Assembly (NCBI RefSeq): GCF_001570485.1
Contig: NZ_BCTA01000026.1
Span: 300,124 to 364,123 of the forward strand
From: Mycolicibacterium novocastrense
Lineage (GTDB): Bacteria > Actinomycetota > Actinomycetes > Mycobacteriales > Mycobacteriaceae
Direction of reading: 5' to 3'
DNA length: 64,000 nt
In this document: positions 18,289-26,223 of the stretch, one piece after another
Numbering within the stretch: the stretch's first letter is position 1
Layout: each line of letters starts with the position of its first letter
Notes under the pieces: model-generated
Databases searched by the model: none
What the model saw: the letters and a program-made list of their open reading frames with translations, nothing else
Told to the model about the DNA's origin: nothing
Translations under genes and position numbers: made by a program

Positions 18289-18714
18289 CTACAGCGGCTG
18301 CAGGCTTATCGGTTGTTCGGTCTGACCGGGATTGGGATCGTTGCACGTCCCTGGTTTCCAGGTGTAGCGAAGGATACCCGCCAAGGTCGCCGGATCGAAC
18401 TCGTACGTCACGTCGGCCGGCCCGGTGCTGCCGTCGGCACACGGACGTCCGTTGAAGACATCGTGACGCTCGACGAGCCAAGGGCCGCCGGCCTGCCTGC
18501 TGATCTGCGCGATCAACCCGGTCGAACTGGAAATCGTTCCGCCACAGTAACCCTCGGCGTTGCACTGCGTGGTGATCGACCACGTGTTCGTGGTTGCGCC
18601 GTTGATCAGATGGTACTCGCCATCGAGCCGACCGTCCGCCCACGCGGGGCCTGCCGATCCGATGGCGGCACCGATGAGCAGCACCGCCGCCGCCGTCGCC
18701 CGTGTGATCGCCAT
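18289..18714 (-). CDS. Secreted protein, function unknown
   Basis: 141 residues from ATG 18714. The signal peptide MAITRATAAAVLLIGAAIGS has likely cleavage after AWA. The mature domain (~112 residues) has six Cys (QCNAEGYCGG, RPCADG and GTCNDP among them), WSITTQCNAEGYC and RYTWKPGTC motifs, and a beta-rich look. This kind of small exported domain is common in mycobacteria without a known function. It converges with the DUF3830 gene. Confidence 0.75.
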   Translation of the reverse strand: MAITRATAAAVLLIGAAIGSAGPAWADGRLDGEYHLINGATTNTWSITTQCNAEGYCGGTISSSTGLIAQISRQAGGPWLVERHDVFNGRPCADGSTGPADVTYEFDPATLAGILRYTWKPGTCNDPNPGQTEQPISLQPL

Positions 18715-18771
18715 GGGGGCAGCATCACACGTGAAGCGCCCGGGCATCGCCGAGTTGGCGAAATTCTCCGG

Positions 18772-19836
18772 TCAGCCGAGCCCGGGAACGATGTCACCCA
18801 GCTTGAACGTGACCGGCTGCTCGAGTTGGTCGAACGTGCACGACCGGGGGTCGCGGTCGGGGCGCCAGCGGTTGAACTGCGCGGTGTGGCGGAACCGCGA
18901 ACCCTCCATGTGGTCGTAGCGCACCTCGACCACCCGCTCGGGCCGCAACGGTACGAACGAGAGGTCCTTGCCGGCGTTCCAGCGCGATCCGCCGCCGTAG
19001 CGGCGCACCACATCGGGATCGGCGTTCGCGGCCCAGTTCCACGGGTGCTCATCGAATGTCGTTATCAGCGGCTGCAATTCGACGAAGAGTTCGCGGCGGC
19101 GGGCCATCGGGAAGGCGCCGATCACGCCGACGGAAGCCAACGTGCCGTCGTCCTGGTACAGCCCGAGAAGCAACGACCCGATGGCGTCTTCACCGGACTT
19201 GTGGAGGCGGTAGCCGGCGACGACGCAGTCCGCCGTGCGTTGATGCTTGATCTTGAACATCACGCGCTTGTCGGGTTGATAGGTGAGCGACCGGGGTTTG
19301 GCGATGACGCCGTCGAGGCCGGCGCCTTCGAACTCGTCGAACCAGCGCCGCGCTGTCGCCAGGTCCGTCGTCACGGGTGTGACGTGGAACTTGGGACCCG
19401 CGGCGGACAGCGCGTCGACGAGTGCGGCGCGGCGTTCGTCCAAAGGCCTTTGCGTGTAATCGATGTCGTCGAGCGCGAGAAGATCGAACGCGATGAATGA
19501 CGCCGGCGTCTTCTCGGCCAGCATCCGGACGCGGGTGTCGGCGGGGTGGATGCGTTGCTGGAGCGCTTCGAAGTCGAGCCCGCGATCGGCGGCGACGATG
19601 ATCTCGCCGTCGATGACGCAGCGCGCGGGAAGCTCGGCCTTCGCGGCTTCCACCAGTTCGGGGAAGTAGCGGGTCATCGGTCGCTCGTTGCGGCTGCCGA
19701 ATTCGACCTCGTCGCCGTCGCGGAAGCAGATCGACCGGAAGCCGTCCCACTTCGGTTCGTAGGACGCATCCGCGGGAATCGACGCCACCGACTTGGCCAG
19801 CATCGGCGACACCGGCGGCATCACTGGCAGCTGCAT
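18772..19836 (-). CDS. ligC2: ATP-dependent DNA ligase LigC (second copy)
   Basis: 354 residues from ATG 19836 (MQLPVMPPVSPMLAKS); ATG 19857 is an alternative. The nucleotidyltransferase motif I is YEPKWDGFR with the adenylated Lys, followed by IDGEIIV (motif III), GLDGVIAKP (motif IV) and FKIKHQRTADCVVAGYR (motif V). The OB domain ends in the RWRPDRDPRSCTFDQL pattern. LigC enzymes seal nicks in short-gap base-excision repair in mycobacteria and are separate from the end-joining ligase LigD. It is divergent from a closely related ligC, 105 bp apart. Confidence 0.9.
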   Translation of the reverse strand: MQLPVMPPVSPMLAKSVASIPADASYEPKWDGFRSICFRDGDEVEFGSRNERPMTRYFPELVEAAKAELPARCVIDGEIIVAADRGLDFEALQQRIHPADTRVRMLAEKTPASFIAFDLLALDDIDYTQRPLDERRAALVDALSAAGPKFHVTPVTTDLATARRWFDEFEGAGLDGVIAKPRSLTYQPDKRVMFKIKHQRTADCVVAGYRLHKSGEDAIGSLLLGLYQDDGTLASVGVIGAFPMARRRELFVELQPLITTFDEHPWNWAANADPDVVRRYGGGSRWNAGKDLSFVPLRPERVVEVRYDHMEGSRFRHTAQFNRWRPDRDPRSCTFDQLEQPVTFKLGDIVPGLG

Positions 19837-19941
19837 TGGGCCATTGTCGCAGGCCATGACCCGGCGATGACATTGCCGAGTGTGGGCGGTCTACATGGGC
19901 ATGAAGGCAATCCAGCGGTCTGCAGTGCCGTGGAGGCAATA

Positions 19942-20994
19942 ATGGGCCAGGTGGACCTGCCTGTGCTGCCGCCGCTGGAACCGATGCTGGCCAAGGCCCA
20001 GGCGAAGGTCCCGCCCGAAGCCGGGGTGTGGTCGTACGAGCCGAAATGGGACGGGTTCCGCGCCCTGGTCTTTCGCGACGGCGACAAGGTGGTTCTGCTC
20101 TCCCGCAGCGGTAAGGACCTCGGCCGGTATTTCCCCGACGTGGTCGAGGCCGTCCGCGACGAGCTGGCACCCCGGTGCGTTCTGGACGGCGAGATCGTCG
20201 TCCCACGCGAGTTCGGCGGCCGCACCCGCCTGGACTGGGAGTCGCTGAGCCAGCGCATCCACCCTGCCGCCAGCCGCATCAAGATGCTGTCCGAGCAGAC
20301 ACCGGCCCACTTCATCGGCTTCGACGCGCTGGCCGTCGGCGACGACTCGTTGCTCAAGCAACCCTTCCGGGTCCGTCGCCAAGCACTCCTGGATGCGGTG
20401 AACGAAAAGCAGTGGTGTCACGTCACCCGCACCACCGAAGACCCCGGGCTCGGCGTGCGGTGGCTCGAGGAGTTCGAAGGCGCCGGCCTCGACGGCGTGA
20501 TCGCCAAGCGCCTCGACGGCCCGTACCTGCCGGGCAAGCGGGAGATGGTCAAGGTCAAACACGCCCGTGACGCCGACTGCGTGGCGATGGGTTATCGCAT
20601 CCACAAGAGCGGCGAGGGTATCGGCTCCATCCTGCTGGGCCTCTACCGCGACGACGGGGAGCTGCAGATGGTCGGTGGCGCAGCGTCTTTCACGGCCAAG
20701 GACCGGATCAAGCTGCTGGCCGAGCTGGAGCCGCTTCGTGAAGGCGACGAGATGCGCGACGGCGATCCCAGCCGCTGGAACTCGGCCGCCGACAAGCGGT
20801 GGGTCCCCATCCGGCCGGAGAAGGTCTGCGAAGTCGCCTACGACCAGATGGAGGGCAACGGCGGTGCCGCCCAACGCTTCCGGCATGCGGTGAAATTCCG
20901 GCGCTGGCGGCCCGACCGCGACCCGCGCAGCTGTACCTTCGACCAGCTCGACGTTCCGCTCAACTACGACCTCTACGACGTACTGGAGTCCTGA
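19942..20994 (+). CDS. ligC1: ATP-dependent DNA ligase LigC (first copy)
   Basis: 350 residues from ATG 19942. Motif I YEPKWDGFRALVFRDGDK, motif III LDGEIVVPREF, motif IV GLDGVIAKRLDG, motif V VKVKHARDADCVAMGYR, and the C-terminal RWRPDRDPRSCTFDQLDVP shared with the divergent paralogue. The polymerase gene follows 1 bp after the stop, so ligase and polymerase are made together, as recalled for M. smegmatis ligC1-polD1. Likely role: final sealing step of short-patch repair after gap filling. Confidence 0.93.
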   Translation: MGQVDLPVLPPLEPMLAKAQAKVPPEAGVWSYEPKWDGFRALVFRDGDKVVLLSRSGKDLGRYFPDVVEAVRDELAPRCVLDGEIVVPREFGGRTRLDWESLSQRIHPAASRIKMLSEQTPAHFIGFDALAVGDDSLLKQPFRVRRQALLDAVNEKQWCHVTRTTEDPGLGVRWLEEFEGAGLDGVIAKRLDGPYLPGKREMVKVKHARDADCVAMGYRIHKSGEGIGSILLGLYRDDGELQMVGGAASFTAKDRIKLLAELEPLREGDEMRDGDPSRWNSAADKRWVPIRPEKVCEVAYDQMEGNGGAAQRFRHAVKFRRWRPDRDPRSCTFDQLDVPLNYDLYDVLES

Positions 20995-20995
20995 G

Positions 20996-22045
20996 ATGGG
21001 AAAAGCCGCAGAGGAAGTCGACGTCGACGGCACGAAGGTGCGGTTGACCAACCGCGACAAGGTGTACTTCCCGAAGCTGGGCAAAAACGGCACCAAGGGC
21101 AAGCTCTTCGACTACTACCTGTCTGTCGCCGAACCGATGGTGGCGCTGCTGCGTGACCGGCCGGTGCACCTCCAACGATTCCCCGACGGCATCGAGGGCG
21201 AGGAGATCTACCAGAAGCGGGTACCGCAGAAGCATCCCGACTACCTCGAAACGTGCACCGTCACCTTTCCATCGGGTCGCACCGCCGACGCACTGAAAGT
21301 CACCCACCCGTCGGCGATCGCATGGGCGGCCCAGATGGGCACGATCACCCTGCACCCGTGGCAGGTGAGATGTCCCGACACCGAGCATCCCGACGAACTG
21401 CGCATCGACCTGGACCCGCAACCGGGAACGGGTTTCGCCGACGCCAGCTCGGTGGCGGTCGACGTGCTCAAACCGCTGCTCGACGAATTGGGCCTGATCG
21501 GTTATCCGAAGACATCGGGCGGGCGCGGTGTGCACGTCTTCCTCCGGATCAAGACCGACTGGGACTTCATCGACGTGCGTCGCGCGGGCATCGCGCTGGC
21601 GCGCGAGGTCGAACGCCGGGCGCCCGACGCGGTCACCACGTCATGGTGGAAGGAGGAGAGGGGTGAGCGCATCTTCATCGACTACAACCAGAATGCGAGG
21701 GACCGGACCTTCGCTTCCGCGTACTCGGCGCGCAAGACCCCCATCGCCACCGTCTCCACGCCGTTGACCTGGGACGAGCTTCGCACCGCCGACCCCGACG
21801 ACTACACGATCACGTCCGTGCCCGATTTCCTTGCGGGACGGCCCGATCCGTGGGCCGACATCGACCGCACGCCGCAGTCGATCAACAAGCTGCTGGACAT
21901 GGTCAAGGCCGACGAGGAGCGCGGGCTCGGCGATCTGCCGTATCCGCCGAGCTATCCGAAGATGCCCGGCGAGCCGCCGCGGGTGCAACCGAGCAAGAAG
22001 GTGGCCGCGAACTGGGACGAGGACGGCAACCCGGTCAACAACTGA
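20996..22045 (+). CDS. polD1: Stand-alone LigD-type polymerase/primase (PolD1, Prim-PolC)
   Basis: 349 residues. It belongs to the archaeo-eukaryotic primase superfamily as found in the polymerase domain of LigD. The metal-binding LRIDLDPQPGTGFADA has the DxD pair, SGGRGVHVFLRI is the nucleotide-binding SGxxGxH block, and a third acidic residue is in ERIFIDYNQNARDRTF. M. tuberculosis Rv3730c and M. smegmatis PolD1 are the expected orthologues; they fill short gaps and prefer ribonucleotides. Co-transcribed with ligC1 at 1-bp spacing. No ku or ligD gene lies in the window. Confidence 0.9.
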   Translation: MGKAAEEVDVDGTKVRLTNRDKVYFPKLGKNGTKGKLFDYYLSVAEPMVALLRDRPVHLQRFPDGIEGEEIYQKRVPQKHPDYLETCTVTFPSGRTADALKVTHPSAIAWAAQMGTITLHPWQVRCPDTEHPDELRIDLDPQPGTGFADASSVAVDVLKPLLDELGLIGYPKTSGGRGVHVFLRIKTDWDFIDVRRAGIALAREVERRAPDAVTTSWWKEERGERIFIDYNQNARDRTFASAYSARKTPIATVSTPLTWDELRTADPDDYTITSVPDFLAGRPDPWADIDRTPQSINKLLDMVKADEERGLGDLPYPPSYPKMPGEPPRVQPSKKVAANWDEDGNPVNN

Positions 22046-22087
22046 GTGAGCGGTTTGTGTGGCGCGTCACACGGGTACGGGGAGTTC

Positions 22088-22846
22088 ATGATCAAACAAG
22101 CCAGTGTTGCCTTGGGTGTGCTCGCGGTCGCGGTCGGCTGTGCCAATCAAGCGTCCGACGACTCGGCCACCACCACCACGACGACCACCACGCCCGCCGC
22201 ACAGGGCCTGACCACCCAGATCAACACGGTCGACGGCAGACACGTCGCCGATGCCACCATCGACTTCTCCGGCGGGTACGCCACGGTGACCGTCGAAACC
22301 GTCGAGGACGGCATCCTGTCGCCCGGTTTCCACAGCATGCACATCCATCAGATCGGCCTTTGCGAGGCCGGCGACGGCTTCGCATCCGCCGGCGAGCACT
22401 TCCAGGCGCCCGGCCACACGGGCATGCCCGCCAGCGGCGATCTGCCGCCCCTGCTCGTGCGGTCCAACGGCGCGGGCAAGCTGGTCGCGACCAGCGACGC
22501 CTTCACCGAGGAGCAGCTCACGACGCCGCAAGGGTCCTCGATCGTGCTGCACGAGAGCGCGATCATGGAGGACCCGGCCGCGGCCGACCGGCGGATCGCG
22601 TGCGGTGTCCTCAGCCCGGGAACCGCGGGCACCACCTCCGTCGAGACGCAGACGACCGTCGTCACCACGACCGCGGTGGCGCCTCCCCCGCCGACCACCA
22701 CGGTCACGGAAACACCGGCCACCACCACGCCGCCGGCCGAGTCGCCGGCCACCACGACCCCGCCGACCGAGACGGACACCGTCACCGTCACCGAGACGTC
22801 CCCGCCGACACCCACCACCACGGTGGCTCCGCCGCCGGGCGGCTGA
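22088..22846 (+). CDS. sodC: Cu-type superoxide dismutase lipoprotein with C-terminal Thr/Pro tail
   Basis: 252 residues from ATG 22088. The signal MIKQASVALGVLAVAVGC ends in a lipobox Cys, so the enzyme should be anchored on the outer face of the membrane. SOD domain ~45-190: Cu ligands in HSMHIHQIG, bridging-position His in AGEHFQAPGH, fourth Cu His in SIVLHESA, and RIACGVL with the disulfide Cys. The His that would complete the zinc site (HxGDLP) is Ser here (SGDLPP), like the zinc-less M. tuberculosis SodC. Residues ~190-252 are a Thr/Pro/Val-rich tail (TTTVTETPATTTPP) not needed for the fold. It removes superoxide at the cell surface. Confidence 0.87.
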   Translation: MIKQASVALGVLAVAVGCANQASDDSATTTTTTTTPAAQGLTTQINTVDGRHVADATIDFSGGYATVTVETVEDGILSPGFHSMHIHQIGLCEAGDGFASAGEHFQAPGHTGMPASGDLPPLLVRSNGAGKLVATSDAFTEEQLTTPQGSSIVLHESAIMEDPAAADRRIACGVLSPGTAGTTSVETQTTVVTTTAVAPPPPTTTVTETPATTTPPAESPATTTPPTETDTVTVTETSPPTPTTTVAPPPGG

Positions 22847-22908
22847 CACGACTCGCTCAGCACGCCGAAATGTCGCCGATCGGGCGGTGAACCGGGTCTG
22901 CTGTTGGC

Positions 22909-23364
22909 ATGCGCCTTTCGACGACCGTTCGTAGATGGCTGGCCGGCCTGGCACTGTTCGCGCTCGTGGGCAGCGGTGTCGGAGTGGCAGCCGTGATGGT
23001 CGTCGGGTCGGTCAAGCAGGCCAAGCAGACCGAGGCCGCCTCCGCGCAGCGTGCGACGCAGGCGCCGCCGCCGAAGGTCCCGACGCCGTTCGAGTTCACG
23101 ATCAACGTCGCCGTCACCGACCAGCACTGCGCACCCGAAGCGCCCGGATGCTTCTACAAGTATTCGATCGAGCCGAAATACATTGGCATGCATCCGCTCC
23201 CGAAGACGCCGTTCACCGTGTTCTACGAAGTGGTCGGCGGTAACGCGCCGCAGAAGGGCGAGTTCACCGTGGAGAACGGCCAGGCGCAGATTCTGCAGGA
23301 CGTCGTCCTGGAAGGACCGCCGTCCGCCCAACTCAAGGCGAACGTCCTGCAGGTGACCGGCTGA
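22909..23364 (+). CDS. Membrane-anchored exported protein, function unknown
   Basis: 151 residues. One N-terminal membrane segment (WLAGLALFALVGSGVGVAAV, residues ~10-32), then a short linker rich in Ala/Pro and an outside domain of ~100 residues (FEFTINVAVTDQHC, GCFYKYSIEPKYIG, GEFTVENGQAQIL). It looks like a beta-sandwich of the immunoglobulin-like or MmpS type. That resemblance is weak, and I assign no function. Gap to the convergent dehydrogenase gene is 4 bp. Confidence 0.65.
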   Translation: MRLSTTVRRWLAGLALFALVGSGVGVAAVMVVGSVKQAKQTEAASAQRATQAPPPKVPTPFEFTINVAVTDQHCAPEAPGCFYKYSIEPKYIGMHPLPKTPFTVFYEVVGGNAPQKGEFTVENGQAQILQDVVLEGPPSAQLKANVLQVTG

Positions 23365-23368
23365 GCCG

Positions 23369-24436
23369 TTACCGCCTGGGCCCGACGCCGCGCGCCTGCG
23401 GCAGCGGCAGGTCGTTGTAGGTGGCGATGCCGGGAGGCGCCGCCACCACCGCGGGGATCGCATGGATCGGGGGCATGGCGGTCATGATGTGGCCTAGCAC
23501 GAAGAAGTCTTCGATCGACTTCGCGTTCTCGATCATGTCCTGCGGGGGCAGGAAACCGACCTGCATGTTCACCGTCGGCCGGCCGTCGATCGTGATCTTC
23601 CAGCCCTCGGCGTCCATCTGCCAGTCCGGGTCGAGCGTGGTGCCCTTCTTCCACCGGACGTTGATGTCGACCACCGTCTTGCCGTCGACGATCCCCTGCC
23701 AACTGGCGTACACGCCCGCGACGTGGCCGGCCGGGATCGTCCACGACGCCATCACGAGATCCTCTGTGGTCTGGGCATATTCGGACACACACTTGATCTC
23801 GTCGAGCTCGACGCCGATCGAGTCGGCGACCAGCCGCACCGCCTCGGCGAACACCGCGGTGCCTTTCGAGGCCATCGGCGCCAGGTTCGGATCATCGATC
23901 GCGGTGCCGAAGCCGACGGGCCGCTCGGTGTCGGGGGAGTCGTAGAGCGTGGTGTCGGCGGATTCGGCGATGGTGATCTTGTCGACCCGGTCGCAGCCCG
24001 TGGCGGCCACGATGGCGAGCAGTTCGGCGAAGCCCGGGCTGATCCCGGACCCGAACAGCGTCGACCCGCCGCGCTTGCACGCCTCTTCGAGCTTGACCCG
24101 GTCATCACCGAGGTTGTGTCCGGTGATGAAGGATGCCGACGACACGACGTTGACGCCGGCTTCGAGGATGCGGACCAGTTCGTCGACGTCGATCCACATC
24201 GGGTTGTAGACCACGACGTCGGGCTTCAAGGCGAGCAGGGCGTCGACGTCGTTGGTGGCCTTCACGCCGAGAGGTGCGATGCCGGCGAGTTCTCCGGCGT
24301 CCCGGCCCGCCTTGTCCTGCGACCACGCATAGAGGCCGACGAGTTCGTAGTTCGGATTCGTGGCGATCGCCTGGACTGAACTCTTGCCGACATTGCCGGT
24401 GGTCCACTGCACGACGCGATAGGGAGTGTTTGGCAC
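23369..24436 (-). CDS. DapB-fold NAD(P)-dependent amine/diaminopentanoate dehydrogenase-like protein
   Basis: 355 residues from GTG 24436 (VPNTPYRVVQW); GTG 24442 two codons earlier is equally possible. The N-terminal Rossmann part reads RVVQWTTGNVGKSSVQAI, followed by ELVGLYAWSQDKAGRDAGEL as in the dihydrodipicolinate-reductase N-terminal family. SSASFITGHNLG and GSGISPGFAELLAIVAATGCDRV are conserved in the actinobacterial subgroup, often annotated as 2,4-diaminopentanoate dehydrogenase-like. Mycobacteria carry many paralogues of unknown substrate. Divergent from a TetR gene that probably regulates it. Confidence 0.82.
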   Translation of the reverse strand: MPNTPYRVVQWTTGNVGKSSVQAIATNPNYELVGLYAWSQDKAGRDAGELAGIAPLGVKATNDVDALLALKPDVVVYNPMWIDVDELVRILEAGVNVVSSASFITGHNLGDDRVKLEEACKRGGSTLFGSGISPGFAELLAIVAATGCDRVDKITIAESADTTLYDSPDTERPVGFGTAIDDPNLAPMASKGTAVFAEAVRLVADSIGVELDEIKCVSEYAQTTEDLVMASWTIPAGHVAGVYASWQGIVDGKTVVDINVRWKKGTTLDPDWQMDAEGWKITIDGRPTVNMQVGFLPPQDMIENAKSIEDFFVLGHIMTAMPPIHAIPAVVAAPPGIATYNDLPLPQARGVGPRR

Positions 24437-24473
24437 CCGCACAGCATAGGAAAGGCCGCCGCTCCGCGTGGCC

Positions 24474-24496
24474 ATTTTTACCGCGCGGCGAAAAAT
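24474..24496. promoter_or_regulatory. AT-rich inverted repeat, candidate TetR operator
   Basis: ATTTTT (24474-24479) and AAAAAT (24491-24496) flank an 11-bp GC centre, in the 88-bp gap between the divergent dehydrogenase (start 24436) and TetR (start 24525) genes. Such AT runs stand out in this GC-rich DNA. The spacing suits a TetR dimer. Confidence 0.45.
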
Positions 24497-24524
24497 AATC
24501 CCGCGAGGCCCTAGTCTGACCGTG

Positions 24525-25181
24525 ATGAGCGGCCGAACCAGGGGTCGCCCACCCCGGATCAGCCGCGACCAGATTGTCGCGGCGGCCAGGGACGTGGCGA
24601 GCGCGGACCTGACGATGCAGGCGGTCGCCGATGCGCTCGGGGTCACCCGCAAGGCCCTGCACTACTACGTCGGCGACCGGGAGGGCCTGCTGACGTTGGT
24701 GGTGACCGACCTTTTCGAACGTGAGCTCACCAGCGTCGAATTGCCCGACGGCGACGACTGGCGGGCGGTCCTGCGCGCCTACACCGTCGCGTTCCGTAAT
24801 GGGCTGACCCAGGTCGGCGCCGCCACCGATTTCACCCGACTACGAGGTCTGGGCGCGGCCGCCGCGTTGGCGCTTGCCGACCGAGTGCTCGACGCACTGC
24901 TCACGGCCGGCTTTGCACCGGACACCGCCCGGTACGGGTTGACCGCGGCCTCCAACATCGCGCAGTCGGCCGCCCACAGCAGCGCCGCGCAGACGCCGTC
25001 GGGGATGCACCGGCACCGAGCCGAGACGTCGGCGGCCTTGGAGTGGGAACCCGAGGACACCTATCCGGCGCTGCGTGCCGTGCTCGCCTCGGCCGAATCT
25101 CAGCGCCACGACGCCGAGCACCAGTTCGACTTCGAACTCGATGTGCTCATCGCCGGCCTGGAACGACTCCTCGGTCGTTAG
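24525..25181 (+). CDS. TetR-family transcriptional regulator
   Basis: 218 residues from ATG 24525 (MSGRTRGRPPRISRDQ). The helix-turn-helix is at ~15-60: IVAAARDVASADLTMQAVAD and ALGVTRKALHYYVGDREGLL. The C-terminal ligand domain is helical, with His-rich stretches (SGMHRHRAET, QRHDAEHQFDF). It is divergent from the DapB-fold dehydrogenase with an AT-rich inverted repeat in between, the usual layout for local repression. Its TAG stop (25179-25181) overlaps the TAA stop of the convergent protease gene. Confidence 0.88.
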   Translation: MSGRTRGRPPRISRDQIVAAARDVASADLTMQAVADALGVTRKALHYYVGDREGLLTLVVTDLFERELTSVELPDGDDWRAVLRAYTVAFRNGLTQVGAATDFTRLRGLGAAAALALADRVLDALLTAGFAPDTARYGLTAASNIAQSAAHSSAAQTPSGMHRHRAETSAALEWEPEDTYPALRAVLASAESQRHDAEHQFDFELDVLIAGLERLLGR

Positions 25182-26194
25182 AGCGGCGTCAGGGTGGCCT
25201 TGGCGGTCCGTTCCAGCCCGGCCCGATCGACCCACGTGAGGTCGACAACGTCGCCGGGATAGTGGCGGTCCAGCACGTAGGTCAGCGTCGTCGCCGAATC
25301 CAGAGGTGTGCCGTCGAGCACGACGAGCACGTCGCCGGGAACCAGTCCCGCCCGGTCGGCCGGCCCGCCGCGTAGCACGTCGGCGATCTGCACACCGGGG
25401 CCGCGTTGCGCCGAGCGCACCCCGACACCGAGCAGTACCGGAGGACCGATGTGCACATCGGCCGACGCCATGCGGGACCGGATCTGGTTGGCGATCGGCA
25501 ATGCGTCGTTGATCGGGATCGCGAAGCCCTCACCGCCCGGACCGAAGCGGAAGTTCACCGAAGCCGCGGTGGTGATGCCGACGACCTGACCGGCGCCGTT
25601 GACCACCGGGCCGCCGGAGTCACCCGCGACGACCGGCGCGGCGAACTCGATGAGCCCGGCGAGTTCGTCCTTGCTGCCGGTCAGCGAGTCCTCGGCGTTC
25701 ACCGTCCGGCCGAACGCGGTGATGGTGCCGACCTCGCGCGTCAACGGTCCGTTCGTCCCGTTGGCGTTGCCGAGCGCGACGACGGGTTCACCGGGCGCCA
25801 GGAGCGCGGAGTCACCGAGCGGTGCGACCGGCAGGTTGGTCCCGCCGATCAGCTGCAGCACCGCGATGTCGCGCTTGCGGTTGTAGCCGACCAGCTCAGC
25901 CGGATACGACCGACCTCCGACGCTCGCGGTGATCCGATCCGCACCGGATACCACGTGGAAGTTGGTCAGAACCAGGCCGTTGGGATCGATCACGAAACCG
26001 GCGCCGTTTCCGTATGCGCCTTGATAGTCGATCTCGGTGTCGATCCGGACGACGGCGGGTTCGACCTGAGCGGCGGCCGCGACAGGGTCGCCGGGGGCCG
26101 CCGCGGCCGGAAACACCGGCGCCACCACGGCGAACGCCATGGCCAATGCGATCAGCAGCGTCGTGATTGGACGCCGAAAGGGGAATTTGCCCAT
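25178..26194 (-). CDS. pepA: Exported trypsin-like serine protease with PDZ domain (PepA/Mtb32A-like)
   Basis: 338 residues with a signal peptide (TTLLIALAMAFAVVAPVFP, cleavage near AAAA/PGD). Protease domain ~40-225: His in LTNFHVVSGA, Asp in KRDIAVLQL, Ser in VVAGDSGGPVVNGAGQVVG. PDZ domain ~240-335: GPPVLLGVGVRSA, GGPADRAGLVPGDVLVVLDG. Layout and wording match PepA (Rv0125, Mtb32A), a secreted protease of HtrA type. Symbol given by similarity. It lies upstream-adjacent to LucA in the same direction, with 29 bp between them, so the pair may be co-transcribed. Confidence 0.88.
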   Translation of the reverse strand: MGKFPFRRPITTLLIALAMAFAVVAPVFPAAAAPGDPVAAAAQVEPAVVRIDTEIDYQGAYGNGAGFVIDPNGLVLTNFHVVSGADRITASVGGRSYPAELVGYNRKRDIAVLQLIGGTNLPVAPLGDSALLAPGEPVVALGNANGTNGPLTREVGTITAFGRTVNAEDSLTGSKDELAGLIEFAAPVVAGDSGGPVVNGAGQVVGITTAASVNFRFGPGGEGFAIPINDALPIANQIRSRMASADVHIGPPVLLGVGVRSAQRGPGVQIADVLRGGPADRAGLVPGDVLVVLDGTPLDSATTLTYVLDRHYPGDVVDLTWVDRAGLERTAKATLTPL

Positions 26195-26223
26195 AGGCCC
26201 ATATTGCCCGATGCCGGGGACGA

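Noticed and set aside
22057..22072. CRP-type binding site upstream of sodC
   Set aside because: The half-sites TGTG and CACA are two bases too close to match TGTGA-N6-TCACA, so only an unspecific palindrome is reported.
22640..22846. Thr/Pro repeat DNA as a separate repeat element
   Set aside because: The repetition (ACC/CCG/GAG codons) stays in the sodC frame up to its stop and is explained by the protein tail.
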